From Neorhizobium sp. SOG26 (GTDB lineage Bacteria > Pseudomonadota > Alphaproteobacteria > Rhizobiales > Rhizobiaceae): 64,000 nucleotides of DNA. Of the stretch, positions 27,703 to 38,285 are shown piece by piece. Below the pieces are notes generated by a model, which did not search any database, was not told where the DNA came from, and saw nothing but the letters and a program-made list of their open reading frames with translations. Position numbers and translations under genes: made by a program. Within the stretch, counting starts at the first letter, position 1. The number at the start of each line of letters is the position of its first letter. The DNA is taken from contig NZ_CP025512.1 in the NCBI RefSeq assembly GCF_003491345.1, positions 310,001 through 374,000 of the forward strand, read 5' to 3'.

Positions 27703-29217
27703 ATGAGCGACAAACAGAAAAAGCCCCAGAAACTGAAGGCGCGCCTGCCGCGTGGCTTCGTCGATCGTTCCGCTGCCGATATCCATGCGACCAACGAGAT
27801 GACGGCAAAGATCCGTGAGGTCTATGAACGTTACGGTTTCGATCCGGTCGAAACGCCGCTTTTCGAATATACCGATGCGCTCGGCAAGTTCCTGCCGGAC
27901 AGCGATCGCCCGAACGAAGGGGTGTTCTCGCTGCAGGATGAGGACGACCAGTGGATGTCGCTCCGTTACGACCTGACGGCGCCGCTTGCCCGCCACGTCG
28001 CGGAAAACTTCAACGAGATCCAGCTACCGTTCCGCACCTATCGCGCCGGTTATGTGTTCCGCAACGAGAAGCCGGGCCCAGGCCGCTTCCGCCAGTTCAT
28101 GCAGTTCGATGCCGATACCGTCGGCGCGCCCGGCGTGCAGGCCGATGCCGAAATGTGCATGATGATGGCCGACACCATGGAAGCGCTCGGCATCAAGCGC
28201 GGCGACTACGCGATCCGCGTCAACAATCGCAAGGTCCTGGATGGCGTGATGGAAGCGATCGGCCTCGGCGGCGACGACAAGGCCGCCCAGCGGCTGAACG
28301 TCCTGCGCGCGATCGACAAGCTCGACAAGTTCGGCACCGAAGGCGTGAAGCTGCTGCTTGGTCCGGGCCGCAAGGACGAGTCCGGCGACTTCACCAAGGG
28401 CGCGGGCCTCGGCGACGAGCAGATCGAAAAGGTTCTCTTCTTCGTCGGTATCAAGGATTATGCCAAGAGTGCCGCCCAGCTTGCCGCACTCGTGGCAGGG
28501 ACTGCCAAGGGTGCCGAGGGCGTGGACGAACTGAACGCGATCCGCGCCATGGCGATGGGTGCAGGCTACGAGGCGGACCGCATCAAGATCGACCCGTCGG
28601 TCGTGCGTGGCCTTGAATATTATACCGGCCCGGTCTTCGAAGCCGAACTCCTGTTCGACGTCACCAATGAGAAGGGCGAAAAGGTTGTCTTCGGGTCCGT
28701 CGGTGGTGGCGGGCGTTACGACGGCCTCGTGTCGCGTTTCATGGGCCAACCGGTGCCGGCGACCGGCTTCTCGATCGGCGTCTCGCGCCTCATGACGGCG
28801 CTGAAGAACCTCGGCAAGCTCGGGCAGGACGAGGTCATCGCACCGGTCCTCGTCACCGTCATGGACGGCGATGTCGAAAGCATGGGCCGCTACCAGCGCT
28901 TCACCCAGGAGCTTCGCGCCGCCGGCATCCGCGCCGAGATGTACCAGGGCAACTGGAAGAAGTTCGGCAACCAGCTGAAATATGCCGACCGTCGTGGTTG
29001 CCCGATCGCCATCATCCAGGGTGGTGATGAGCGCGCGCAAGGCGTGGTGCAGATCAAGGACCTGATCGAGGGCAAGCGCCTGTCCGGCGAGATCGAGGAC
29101 AACGCCTCCTGGCGCGAGGCCCGTGTGGCGCAGGAAACCGTTGCCGAGGCCGAACTTGTTGCCAAGGTGAAGGAAATCCTCGAAGCGCAGGCCGAGGATC
29201 GCAGGCGGGCGCGCTAG
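27703..29217 (+). CDS. hisS: histidyl-tRNA synthetase
   Basis: A 504-residue class II aminoacyl-tRNA synthetase. Motif 2 region: [20 protein letters not shown]; the histidine-specific segment [14 protein letters not shown]; and the motif 3 region with [10 protein letters not shown] and GFSIGVSRL. The C-terminal anticodon-binding domain begins near VLVTVMDGD. It is the long alphaproteobacterial form. The ATG at 27703 is preferred although its ribosome site is weak; an in-frame ATG at 27577 would add 42 Arg-rich residues. hisZ starts 2 nt after its stop, so hisS-hisZ-hisG form an operon. Confidence 0.96.
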   Translation: MSDKQKKPQKLKARLPRGFVDRSAADIHATNEMTAKIREVYERYGFDPVETPLFEYTDALGKFLPDSDRPNEGVFSLQDEDDQWMSLRYDLTAPLARHVAENFNEIQLPFRTYRAGYVFRNEKPGPGRFRQFMQFDADTVGAPGVQADAEMCMMMADTMEALGIKRGDYAIRVNNRKVLDGVMEAIGLGGDDKAAQRLNVLRAIDKLDKFGTEGVKLLLGPGRKDESGDFTKGAGLGDEQIEKVLFFVGIKDYAKSAAQLAALVAGTAKGAEGVDELNAIRAMAMGAGYEADRIKIDPSVVRGLEYYTGPVFEAELLFDVTNEKGEKVVFGSVGGGGRYDGLVSRFMGQPVPATGFSIGVSRLMTALKNLGKLGQDEVIAPVLVTVMDGDVESMGRYQRFTQELRAAGIRAEMYQGNWKKFGNQLKYADRRGCPIAIIQGGDERAQGVVQIKDLIEGKRLSGEIEDNASWREARVAQETVAEAELVAKVKEILEAQAEDRRRAR

Positions 29218-29219
29218 CC

Positions 29220-30341
29220 ATGCCGATGATCGACATGCCCGAATTTGCCGGCGACCTGCTCGCCGAGTTCGCCGAGCGGGATGCGGAGCGTGTCAACACG
29301 CCGGTGATCCAGCCCGCAGAGCCGTTCCTGGACATGGCGGGCGAGGATCTGCGCCGGCGCATTTTCCTCACCGAAAGCGAAACCGGCGAAAGCCTCTGCT
29401 TGCGGCCGGAGTTCACCATCCCCGTCTGCCTGAGACACATCGCCAGCGCCACCGGCACGCCGCGTCGCTACGCCTATCTCGGCGAAGTTTTTCGGCAGCG
29501 ACGTGATGGCTCGAACGAGTTTTACCAGGCCGGCATCGAAGACCTTGGCGACAAGGCAACGGCTGCCGCGGATGCGCGCGCCATCGGTGATGCGCTGGGG
29601 ATCCTGAAGCGGGTTCTTCCCAAGGTGGATCTCAGGCTGACGCTCGGCGACCAGGCTGTGTTCGAGGCGGTCGTGAAGGCCTTGGGGCTGCCGCACGGAT
29701 GGCAACGCCGCCTGATCCATGCCTTTGGTGACATGGCGCATCTGGAAGCCCTGCTGGAGCGGTTGGCGCGGCCGCAGCCGGTTGCCGGTCTCGATCCGGA
29801 TATCTCGGCGATGATGGCAGCGGGGGATGAAGCGGGCCTTGTCGAGCGCCTCGACCGGACCATGCAGGAAACTGGCTACTCCACCAATGCCAGCCGCTCG
29901 CCGGCCGAGATCGCCAAGCGGCTGAAGGAAAAGCTTGAGCTTTCGCAGACCCGCCTTGATGGCACGGCGTTGCTCCTGCTGCGCGAATTCCTGACGCTGC
30001 AGCTACCGCTGTCCGATGCGCCGGCGGCGCTCGCAGGTTTTGCGGATGCCGCGGGCCTTAAGCTCGGCGATGCCGTCAGCCTCTTCAGTGCGCGTCTTCA
30101 GTCGCTCGCGGATGCCGGTGCGGACATCTCGGCCATGACCTATCGCGCCGCCTTCGGTCGTCCGCTCGATTACTATACCGGCCTTGTCTTCGAGGTGACG
30201 GCAGCGGGTTCGACTGCAGTGCTCGCCGGTGGTGGCCGCTTTGACCGGTTGATGACGTTGCTTGGCGCCAGGGAGCATATCCCGGCGGTTGGCTTCTCCC
30301 TTTGGATCGACCGGATCGAGGCGGCGAGGGCAAGACAATGA
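29220..30341 (+). CDS. hisZ: ATP phosphoribosyltransferase regulatory subunit
   Basis: A 373-residue HisS paralogue without tRNA-charging ability. It keeps the class II fold ([28 protein letters not shown], in part, and [14 protein letters not shown]) but lacks the anticodon-binding domain. It forms the hetero-octameric first enzyme of histidine synthesis with the short HisG next door. The start is 2 nt after hisS and its stop overlaps hisG by ATGA. Placement beside hisS links charging and synthesis of the same amino acid in one transcript. Confidence 0.95.
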   Translation: MPMIDMPEFAGDLLAEFAERDAERVNTPVIQPAEPFLDMAGEDLRRRIFLTESETGESLCLRPEFTIPVCLRHIASATGTPRRYAYLGEVFRQRRDGSNEFYQAGIEDLGDKATAAADARAIGDALGILKRVLPKVDLRLTLGDQAVFEAVVKALGLPHGWQRRLIHAFGDMAHLEALLERLARPQPVAGLDPDISAMMAAGDEAGLVERLDRTMQETGYSTNASRSPAEIAKRLKEKLELSQTRLDGTALLLLREFLTLQLPLSDAPAALAGFADAAGLKLGDAVSLFSARLQSLADAGADISAMTYRAAFGRPLDYYTGLVFEVTAAGSTAVLAGGGRFDRLMTLLGAREHIPAVGFSLWIDRIEAARARQ

Positions 30342-31036
30342 ATGCCATAACAATTGCTCTTCCCTCCAAGGGACGCATCAAAGAGGAAACGGCAGCCGTC
30401 TTCGAACGGGCCGGCCTCTCCATCTCGGCGGTCGGCAATGACCGGTCCTATCGCGGCCGTATCGCCGGCATCGAAGGCGTTGAGATCGCCTACCTCTCCG
30501 CATCTGAAATCGCCCGCGAGCTTGCGGCCGGCGCCGTCGATTTCGGCGTCACCGGCGAGGACCTGGTGCGCGAAGGAATGCCGGGCGTCGACGCCAAGGT
30601 CGAGTTCTGTGCGCGCCTCGGCTTTGGCCATGCCGATGTCGTGGTGGCGGTTCCGGAAATCTGGCTCGATGTCGAGACCATGGCGGATCTTGGCGACGTC
30701 GCCGCCGACTTCCGCGCCCGCCATGGGCGGCGCCTGCAGATCGCCACGAAATACTGGCGGCTGACGCAGCAGTTCTTCTCCGCCAAGCACGGCATCCAGC
30801 TTTACCGGATCGTGGAAAGTCTTGGGGCGACCGAAGGTGCGCCGGCGGCCGGCCAGGCGGATATCATCGTCGATATCACCTCGACGGGCTCGACGCTGCG
30901 CGCCAACCATCTCAAGGTCCTGAGTGATGGCGTGATCCTCAAGTCTGAAGCCTGTCTCGTTCGCGCCCGCAAGCCCGGCCATGACGAGGATGGGCGGATC
31001 TCGCAGATCATCGAGGCTGTTCGCGCCTCCCTCTGA
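30338..31036 (+). CDS. hisG: ATP phosphoribosyltransferase catalytic subunit (short form)
   Basis: A 232-residue HisG lacking the C-terminal ACT-like regulatory domain, as expected for the HisZ-dependent short form. Typical segments are [27 protein letters not shown] and the PRPP loop [19 protein letters not shown]. It condenses ATP and PRPP in the first step of histidine synthesis. ATG 30338 overlaps the hisZ stop by 4 bp. The other his genes are not in the window. Confidence 0.96.
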   Translation: MNAITIALPSKGRIKEETAAVFERAGLSISAVGNDRSYRGRIAGIEGVEIAYLSASEIARELAAGAVDFGVTGEDLVREGMPGVDAKVEFCARLGFGHADVVVAVPEIWLDVETMADLGDVAADFRARHGRRLQIATKYWRLTQQFFSAKHGIQLYRIVESLGATEGAPAAGQADIIVDITSTGSTLRANHLKVLSDGVILKSEACLVRARKPGHDEDGRISQIIEAVRASL

Positions 31037-31063
31037 AGCCTTCGGCCTGTTGCAAAAGCCAAC

Positions 31064-31094
31064 AAAAAACCCGCCGGATATCGGATCCGGCGGG
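31064..31094 (-). terminator. Rho-independent terminator after the DoxX gene
   Basis: CCCGCCGGAT (31070-31079) and ATCCGGCGGG (31085-31094) make a perfect 10-bp stem with a 5-nt loop. On the minus strand it is followed by U6 (A6 at 31064-31069), so it ends the DoxX transcript and sits between convergent hisG and DoxX. Confidence 0.88.
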
Positions 31095-31121
31095 CGAGGC
31101 TTGGGCAGGGAAGTCGTTAGG

Positions 31122-31577
31122 CTAGGCAGCGAATGCGACAGAACCGCGGCGACGTGCATCGATCGAATAAGCACCAGCTCCAGCAGCGGCGAGCGCCAGG
31201 AAGCCACCGCCGAGTGATACGTTCTTCCAGAAGATCAGGCCGTTGAACACGGTCAGCAGGCCATTTGCTTCAGGCGAGAAGCTTGGGATGTTGATCGCGC
31301 CGTTGTGGAAGACGAAGGCGGTGAACCAGCAGAACACGGCAAGCAGCAGGGCGGCAATCCTGGTCTGGAAGCCGGTGAGAATGGCAAGACCGGCAACAAG
31401 TTCGAAGACGCCAGCGAGATAAGCGAGAAGCGTGGCGGCAGGCAGGCCGGCACCCGCAATCATCCCAGCCGTGCCCGACGGATCAACGAGCTTCTGGAAG
31501 CCGGACATCACGAACATGATGGACAGCACGATGCGGGCTGCAAGAAGCAGGGTGTTGGTAGAAGAAGAATTGGACAT
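31122..31577 (-). CDS. DoxX family membrane protein
   Basis: A 151-residue protein with four membrane segments. The DoxX pattern is clear in RIVLSIMFVMSGFQKLVDPSGT, read as RIVLSIMFVMSGFQKL, then LLAYLAGVFELVAGLAILTG and the third helix with WFTAFVFHN. GGAG lies 7 nt before the ATG at 31577. DoxX proteins are linked to thiosulfate/quinone chemistry or redox stress in some bacteria; the role here is unknown. A 17-bp palindrome lies about 100 bp upstream. Confidence 0.87.
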   Translation of the reverse strand: MSNSSSTNTLLLAARIVLSIMFVMSGFQKLVDPSGTAGMIAGAGLPAATLLAYLAGVFELVAGLAILTGFQTRIAALLLAVFCWFTAFVFHNGAINIPSFSPEANGLLTVFNGLIFWKNVSLGGGFLALAAAGAGAYSIDARRRGSVAFAA

Positions 31578-31675
31578 TGGAGGTCTCCAGGTGATCTCAA
31601 AGGGCGTTGCATTTCCTGGACGCCAATGTGCCGCTTTTTATTTGTCTCCGGAAGATGAACAAGCGTTGACGAATT

Positions 31676-31692
31676 GTTCGACAATATCGAAC
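31676..31692. promoter_or_regulatory. palindrome upstream of DoxX (LysR-box-like)
   Basis: GTTCGA-CAATA-TCGAAC is a 17-bp palindrome with 6-bp perfect arms. It contains a T-N11-A arrangement as in LysR-type operators. It lies about 100-115 bp before the DoxX start and next to the antiporter stop codon. No LysR gene is adjacent. Confidence 0.35.
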
Positions 31693-31702
31693 GTGCGAGT
31701 CG

Positions 31703-33244
31703 TCAGATCTCCTCGATCCGTCGCGCGTTCTCCGGCAGGACGGAAAGCTCACGCCAGTCGATCTCCTCGAGCAACAGGTTGTACTCATCGACATTCACGT
31801 GGTGCGCGGCGCGAAGTTCCTCCAGCCGCCGGCGCTGCGCGGCAATGGCTGACAGTGCCAGCCGCCGGTAGTTCGTCAGCGATGTCGGCTCACCGCTCTT
31901 GGAAAGCGCCTGCTGCTCGAGGCGGAACTTCGTCCGCAGCAACTCGGCCTCCTCTTCCTGCGACTCTTCCAGTTCCTCCAGCCCGGCCGCGTTGATCTGC
32001 TGGCGGACTTCCGCCAGTTCGCGTGGACCATCGGCACGGCGATCGAGGCCCAGCCAGCGGATGATCGGGCTGAGCGTCAGGCCTTGCACAACCAGCGTCG
32101 CCAGCACCACGGCGAAGGCAGTCAGCACAACGAGGTCACGTTGCGGGAAATCGTCCGGAAGCGCAAAGGCGGTGGCAAGCGTGAGCAAACCGCGCATGCC
32201 ACACCAGCCGGCCAGAATGCCCTGGTTCAGGCTCGCGGGCTCCGGCTGGCCGTTGCGGACGGCGTAGAAGGCATGGATGCGGTTGAAGCCGACGCAGACG
32301 ATGAAGCGGACGACGATGCAGGTGACGACGACAGCCAGCGCAAAGGCGGCGGACTGGGCAATATGGTCCGGCTCCATCTCAGCCACGATGTTTCGGGCCT
32401 GCATGCCCATCAACAGGAACGCCATGACGTTGAGCACGAACACCACGGCCGTCCACACCGCATAGGACTGCACCCGCATCCGGACACTGCTGACGGAGTT
32501 GCTGCTCCGCGCGATGGTCATGGCGAAGGTGACGATGGTGAGAACCGCAGAGAGGCCGAGGCGCGAGGCGACGATCCACAAAAGGAAGGTCTGCACGAAC
32601 TGGAGCAGGTTGCCGCCAAGCGTGCCGCTGACGAGGCTGGTGATGTAGCGCATGCCATAGGCCGCAACGAAGCCGAGGAGGATTCCGCCCGGCACCGCGA
32701 GCGCGACATGCAGCCCAACCTCGCTGTTCATGTGGCCGGCTTCCTGGATGGCAAGCGCTGCATCGAAGATCAGCAGCGCGGCGGCATCGTTGAACAGGCT
32801 TTCGCCCCGAAGAACGGTGTCGGTGTTGCGCGGGATTGCCATGGACGAAAGCACGGCCGTTGCCGCGGCAGCATCCGGTGGCGCCACGATCGCGCCAAGC
32901 ACCAGCGCTGCGGCAATCGGCAACCCGGCAAATGCCCAACCGATCCAGGCAACCGCCGCGGCGGTGAAGACGACGCCGCCGATCGCGAACACGAACAGCG
33001 GCAGCCAGAAGCGCCGGGCAGTTCCAATCGGAAAGTCAAAAGCCGCATCAAGCAGCGCCGGTGCGATAAAAAGTGCGAGCGCCGTGGCTGGATGAAGAGT
33101 AATATGCGGAATGCCGGGTATGAGAGCCACGGCCGCCCCTGCCAGAGCCAGCATGGAAGGGTAGGGGACCGCAAGGCGGCGCGATACCTGAAGCAGCACC
33201 ACCGCGATCAGGAGCAGGACAAGAAGGCTTTCGAAAAAACTCAT
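31703..33244 (-). CDS. Na+/H+ antiporter, CPA1 family
   Basis: A 513-residue inner-membrane protein with about 12 hydrophobic segments and a cytoplasmic C-terminal tail (about 400-513, with the acidic ELEESQEEEAELL). CPA1 motifs are LGAIVAPPDAAAATAVL and RGESLFNDAAALLIFDAAL, carrying the Asp residues of the ion site. The length and order fit the bacterial NhaP/YjcE-like group. The ribosome site before ATG 33244 is weak. The gene probably works in pH and Na+ balance. Confidence 0.92.
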   Translation of the reverse strand: MSFFESLLVLLLIAVVLLQVSRRLAVPYPSMLALAGAAVALIPGIPHITLHPATALALFIAPALLDAAFDFPIGTARRFWLPLFVFAIGGVVFTAAAVAWIGWAFAGLPIAAALVLGAIVAPPDAAAATAVLSSMAIPRNTDTVLRGESLFNDAAALLIFDAALAIQEAGHMNSEVGLHVALAVPGGILLGFVAAYGMRYITSLVSGTLGGNLLQFVQTFLLWIVASRLGLSAVLTIVTFAMTIARSSNSVSSVRMRVQSYAVWTAVVFVLNVMAFLLMGMQARNIVAEMEPDHIAQSAAFALAVVVTCIVVRFIVCVGFNRIHAFYAVRNGQPEPASLNQGILAGWCGMRGLLTLATAFALPDDFPQRDLVVLTAFAVVLATLVVQGLTLSPIIRWLGLDRRADGPRELAEVRQQINAAGLEELEESQEEEAELLRTKFRLEQQALSKSGEPTSLTNYRRLALSAIAAQRRRLEELRAAHHVNVDEYNLLLEEIDWRELSVLPENARRIEEI

Positions 33245-33398
33245 GGGACGGATGACCCCTGGCTTTGGCGAAGAGATGAAGCGAAGCTATCAGGTATCCT
33301 CTTTGGTCCCCGCAGCAAGGTTTTACTGCCCGTTAACCATGCATGGCTACAAAATCGGCAGCGCGGAATGAAAGCGCGCCAACCTTAGTGGGATCAAC

Positions 33399-33602
33399 AT
33401 GTACGTTGTATCAGTGCTCGACAATGGCGACCAGCGGACCTTCGTGTCCGAGAATCTCAAAGTCGTGGATCGCATTGTGTATGCGACCATCTGCGGGTCG
33501 TCCAAACAGTTCCTGCTGGCCGATGTCGTGGACATCGTTCCGGTGGAAGCCGCACGGGGCAGAGTGCCGTCCGCGCGGAACATGACATCGCAAGTGCAGT
33601 AA
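33399..33602 (+). CDS. small hypothetical protein
   Basis: A 67-residue open frame with high G+C at third codon positions, as in neighbouring genes. TGGGAT lies a few bases before the ATG. The product (MYVVSVLDNGDQRTFVSENL, then VDRIVYATICGSS) is soluble and rich in Val and Asp, with no signal peptide or known motif. Composition supports a real gene, but no family was recognised. Confidence 0.5.
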   Translation: MYVVSVLDNGDQRTFVSENLKVVDRIVYATICGSSKQFLLADVVDIVPVEAARGRVPSARNMTSQVQ

Positions 33603-33730
33603 TCGAACTCCATCACCAGCTTTGGCTGTGCTGATCACATTCATGGGTGCAGCCATCGAGGGCCCGTCGACAACTGTCGGCGGGCTTTGGCTTTCTGGCA
33701 CCTCTGGCAAATGGTCGTGTCTACCAAAGC

Positions 33731-33758
33731 AAAAAGGGCGGTCCGAAGACCGCCCTTT
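33731..33758 (-). terminator. Rho-independent terminator of groESL
   Basis: AAAGGGCGGTC (33733-33743) and GACCGCCCTTT (33748-33758) form an 11-bp stem. On the minus strand the loop is UUCG, and the U-tract comes from A5 at 33731-33735. It lies about 150 bp beyond the groEL stop codon, after the duplicated tail. Confidence 0.88.
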
Positions 33759-33786
33759 CTGAACTGAACCGGATGGGTCAGACATA

Positions 33787-35566
<1,780 letters not shown>

Positions 35567-35596
35567 TCAGCGATTTCGATTAGGTGCCAGCGGCAA

Positions 35597-35893
35597 TCAG
35601 CCGATAACGCCCATGATGTCGGATTCCTTCATGATCAGAAGGTCTTCGCCGTTGAGCTTGATTTCCGTGCCGGACCACTTGCCGAACAGGACGCGGTCGC
35701 CGACCTTGACGTCGAGAGCGGTGATGGAACCCTTGTCGTCGCGGGCGCCCGGGCCAACGGCGACGATTTCGCCTTCAGCCGGCTTTTCCTTGGCAGTATC
35801 CGGAATGATGATGCCGCCCTTGGTCTTTTCTTCAGACTCGACGCGCTTTACGACAACGCGGTCGTGCAGGGGGCGGAAAGATGTGCTTGCCAT
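35597..35893 (-). CDS. groES: co-chaperonin GroES (Hsp10)
   Basis: A 98-residue protein of the usual length. Conserved segments are [32 protein letters not shown], the mobile loop area, and [16 protein letters not shown]. It caps the GroEL chamber. It is the first gene of the groESL operon; the start at 35893 lies about 55 bp downstream of the CIRCE element. Confidence 0.97.
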   Translation of the reverse strand: MASTSFRPLHDRVVVKRVESEEKTKGGIIIPDTAKEKPAEGEIVAVGPGARDDKGSITALDVKVGDRVLFGKWSGTEIKLNGEDLLIMKESDIMGVIG

Positions 35894-35948
35894 TGTCTTA
35901 TCCCTCGATCAAATGACATTGACGGATCAGACAGATCCGTAAACTTGA

Positions 35949-35975
35949 TTAGCACTCATCAGTGGCGAGTGCTAA
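35949..35975. promoter_or_regulatory. CIRCE element (HrcA operator)
   Basis: TTAGCACTC (35949-35957), 9-nt spacer, GAGTGCTAA (35967-35975): a perfect match to the CIRCE consensus. It lies just downstream of the predicted -10 box, where HrcA binding would block groESL transcription until heat stress. hrcA is not in the window. Confidence 0.97.
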
Positions 35976-35984
35976 CGATCGCCG

Positions 35985-36013
35985 AGATAAGGGTGTGCCG
36001 ATCGCTAGTCAAG
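35985..36013 (-). promoter_or_regulatory. putative RpoH-like promoter of groESL
   Basis: On the minus strand CTTGAC (36008-36013) is followed by CCCTTATCT (ending at 35985), with 16 nt between TTGACT and TTATCT. This resembles the alphaproteobacterial heat-shock promoter pattern and also the housekeeping one. The CIRCE element begins about 10 bp downstream. Confidence 0.65.
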
Positions 36014-36182
36014 GACGGCAGCCAAAAATTCGTTGCGGTGACCGGAACCTTTCCGAAGATGCTTAACGCGCGATCGTGGTGACACCGCGGCAGGTAAAAT
36101 CATCAGCTTCCGCGCAATTCTCCTTGCCATGGCGGGCGGGCTTTGCGACATCACCGCCATCATTATCGACGGGTAGGCAGGT

Positions 36183-37031
36183 ATGGCAAAGCGCATCCAG
36201 AACTTGAGCGACGTGATCGGGGGCTATGACGTGGTCCTTTCCGACGTCTGGGGCGTGGTCCACAACGGCGTCGAGGCCTTCCAGCAATCATGCAAGGCGC
36301 TTGCCCAGGCGCGGGAGGCCGGCGCGACCGTCGTCCTCATCACCAATTCGCCGCGACCGGCGCCGGGCGTGATCGACCAGATGCGCCACCTCGGCGTGCC
36401 GGACGAAACCTATGACCGCATCGTAACCTCTGGAGACGTGACGCAGCACCTCATCGCTAAAGGTCCGAAGAAGGTGTTCCTGATCGGACCCGAGCGCGAC
36501 CTCAACCTGTTCGACGGACTCGGCGTCGAGGTCGTCTCCGCAGAAGATGCTGAATGCATTGTCTGCACCGGCTTCTTCGACGACGAAACTGAAAAGCCGG
36601 AAGATTACACGGAGATGCTGCAGGCATTTTCGAAGCGGGAGGTGCCGCTGATCTGCGCCAACCCCGACCTCGTGGTCGAACGCGGCCACCGGATCATTCC
36701 TTGCGCCGGTGCCGTCGCGGCCTATTACGAGACGATGGGCGGCAATGTCCGCGTCGCCGGCAAGCCGCATCGGCCGATCTATGAGGCGGCACTTGCCGCA
36801 GCACGCGAAGAGCGTGGCGATTTCCCCCTGGAGCGGGTGCTAGCTGTTGGCGATGGAATGCCGACGGATGTGCGCGGCGCGCTCGCCTATGGTCTTGACC
36901 TTCTTTACATCAGCGCCGGCATCCATGTCGCCGAATACACGGAAAACGGCCAGACGAATGAGGCGCGCCTCATGGCCTGGTTGCGCCAGGAAAACGCCGC
37001 ACCGAAATACTGGATGCCGCGGCTCGCCTGA
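36183..37031 (+). CDS. TIGR01459-type HAD-IIA hydrolase
   Basis: A 282-residue HAD-superfamily protein of the NagD-like class IIA. Motif I is VLSDVWGVVHNG, motif II ATVVLITNSPRP, and the last motif VLAVGDGMPTDVRGAL. Members of this alphaproteobacterial subgroup lack a proven substrate. The ATG at 36183 follows GGTAGGCAGGT. It precedes ribF by 31 nt on the same strand and is likely co-transcribed with it. Confidence 0.9.
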   Translation: MAKRIQNLSDVIGGYDVVLSDVWGVVHNGVEAFQQSCKALAQAREAGATVVLITNSPRPAPGVIDQMRHLGVPDETYDRIVTSGDVTQHLIAKGPKKVFLIGPERDLNLFDGLGVEVVSAEDAECIVCTGFFDDETEKPEDYTEMLQAFSKREVPLICANPDLVVERGHRIIPCAGAVAAYYETMGGNVRVAGKPHRPIYEAALAAAREERGDFPLERVLAVGDGMPTDVRGALAYGLDLLYISAGIHVAEYTENGQTNEARLMAWLRQENAAPKYWMPRLA

Positions 37032-37062
37032 CCGGGTGCCCCGAACTGGATTTGAGCGTCGC

Positions 37063-38043
37063 ATGACCGTTTTCCATCGCAATGAGAAAAAGGAACCGCT
37101 GCCCGCAGAGCTGAAGGGCGGCGTGATTGCCATCGGCAATTTCGATGGCGTTCACCGCGGTCACCGGAGCGTTCTTGAACGGGCGCTGTCCCTGGCGGAG
37201 GAACGTGGCGTACCGGCGCTGGTGCTCACCTTCGAGCCGCATCCGCGCACTGTCTTCAACCCGGAAGCGCCCGTTTTCCGCATCACGCCGGCGCCGCTCA
37301 AGGCGCGCCTGCTGGAGGCGATGGGCTTCCAGTCCGTTATCGACTACCCCTTCACCCGTGAGTTCGCGACGCGCTCGGCCGAGGAGTTCATCCAGAGCGT
37401 GCTCGTCGACTGGCTCGGCGCAAGTGCCGTCGTCACCGGCTTCGACTTCCACTTCGGCAAGAACCGCGAGGGCGGTCCCGCCTTTCTGATGGCGTCTGGC
37501 GCCAAGCATGGCTTCACCGTCTCGCTGATGGATGCCTTCCGCGACGAAAACGCCGAAGTCATTTCGTCAAGCCGCATCCGGCAATGCCTGGCCGATGGTG
37601 ACGTGGTCGAGGCCGCAGGGCTGCTCGGCTACCGCTACACCGTCGAGGCGGAGGTGATCGGCGGCGAGAAGCTCGGGCGCCAGCTGGGATACCCCACCGC
37701 CAACATGCAGCTTCCGCCAGAAGCGGCTCTGAAGCCCGGCATCTATGCTGTGCGCTTCCGCCGTGCCGATGGCAGCCTGCATGATGCGGTGGCAAGCTAC
37801 GGTCGCCGTCCGACGGTGACGGAAAATGGCGCGCCGCTGCTTGAAACCTTCCTGTTCGATTTCTCGGGAAGCCTTTACGGCGAGGTGTGCTCTGTCTCCT
37901 TCTTCGGCCATTTGCGCGACGAGCTGAAGTTCGATGGTCTCGACCCGCTGGTCGCCCAGATGAAGCGCGACGAGGAGGAGGCGAGGGCGCTGCTTTCCCG
38001 CGTCCAGCCGTTCAGCGAACTGGATGCGAAGATCGCGTTCTGA
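37063..38043 (+). CDS. ribF: bifunctional riboflavin kinase / FAD synthetase
   Basis: A 326-residue enzyme. The N-terminal nucleotidyltransferase (FAD synthetase) domain has IGNFDGVHRGH (24-34) and the ISSSRIR region. The C-terminal riboflavin kinase domain has GRQLGYPTANM and ASYGRRPTV. It converts riboflavin to FMN and then FAD. The ATG at 37063 lies 31 nt after the HAD gene; its ribosome site is weak. The gene leads to ileS after a 242-bp gap that contains an Ile-rich mini-ORF. Confidence 0.95.
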   Translation: MTVFHRNEKKEPLPAELKGGVIAIGNFDGVHRGHRSVLERALSLAEERGVPALVLTFEPHPRTVFNPEAPVFRITPAPLKARLLEAMGFQSVIDYPFTREFATRSAEEFIQSVLVDWLGASAVVTGFDFHFGKNREGGPAFLMASGAKHGFTVSLMDAFRDENAEVISSSRIRQCLADGDVVEAAGLLGYRYTVEAEVIGGEKLGRQLGYPTANMQLPPEAALKPGIYAVRFRRADGSLHDAVASYGRRPTVTENGAPLLETFLFDFSGSLYGEVCSVSFFGHLRDELKFDGLDPLVAQMKRDEEEARALLSRVQPFSELDAKIAF

Positions 38044-38095
38044 TCCCGCGAAATCTTCTTCCTTTCCAAGCCAAAACGCCGTAAGAACCGCCACC

Positions 38096-38173
38096 ATGAA
38101 AATTTTCAGGCTGGCCCTGGTCATCGAAGCGATGATCATACGAATTATCGGCCCGGCCTTCCGCGCGGCTTGA
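38096..38173 (+). CDS. candidate Ile-rich leader peptide upstream of ileS
   Basis: A 25-codon open frame, [20 protein letters not shown] followed by AFRAA and TGA. Six of 25 codons are isoleucine (ATT, ATC, ATC, ATA, ATT, ATC), including two adjacent pairs and the rare ATA, in an otherwise GC-rich genome. It ends 112 nt before the ileS start. The ribosome site is poor. Downstream, GGCCGG (38179-38184) could pair either with CCGGCC inside the mini-ORF (38153-38158) or with CCGGCC at 38246-38251, as in attenuator switches. No U-tract terminator is evident. It may instead be a chance frame. Confidence 0.35.
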   Translation: MKIFRLALVIEAMIIRIIGPAFRAA

Positions 38174-38285
38174 AAGTCGGCCGGAGGGTCCGGGTTTTCG
38201 GCGCTTGTGCAGCGCCTCCGCCACCGAATTCTTTTGCGACATGCGCCGGCCCGAATTGCCGAGACGCCAGAGACGATTGCTCACG

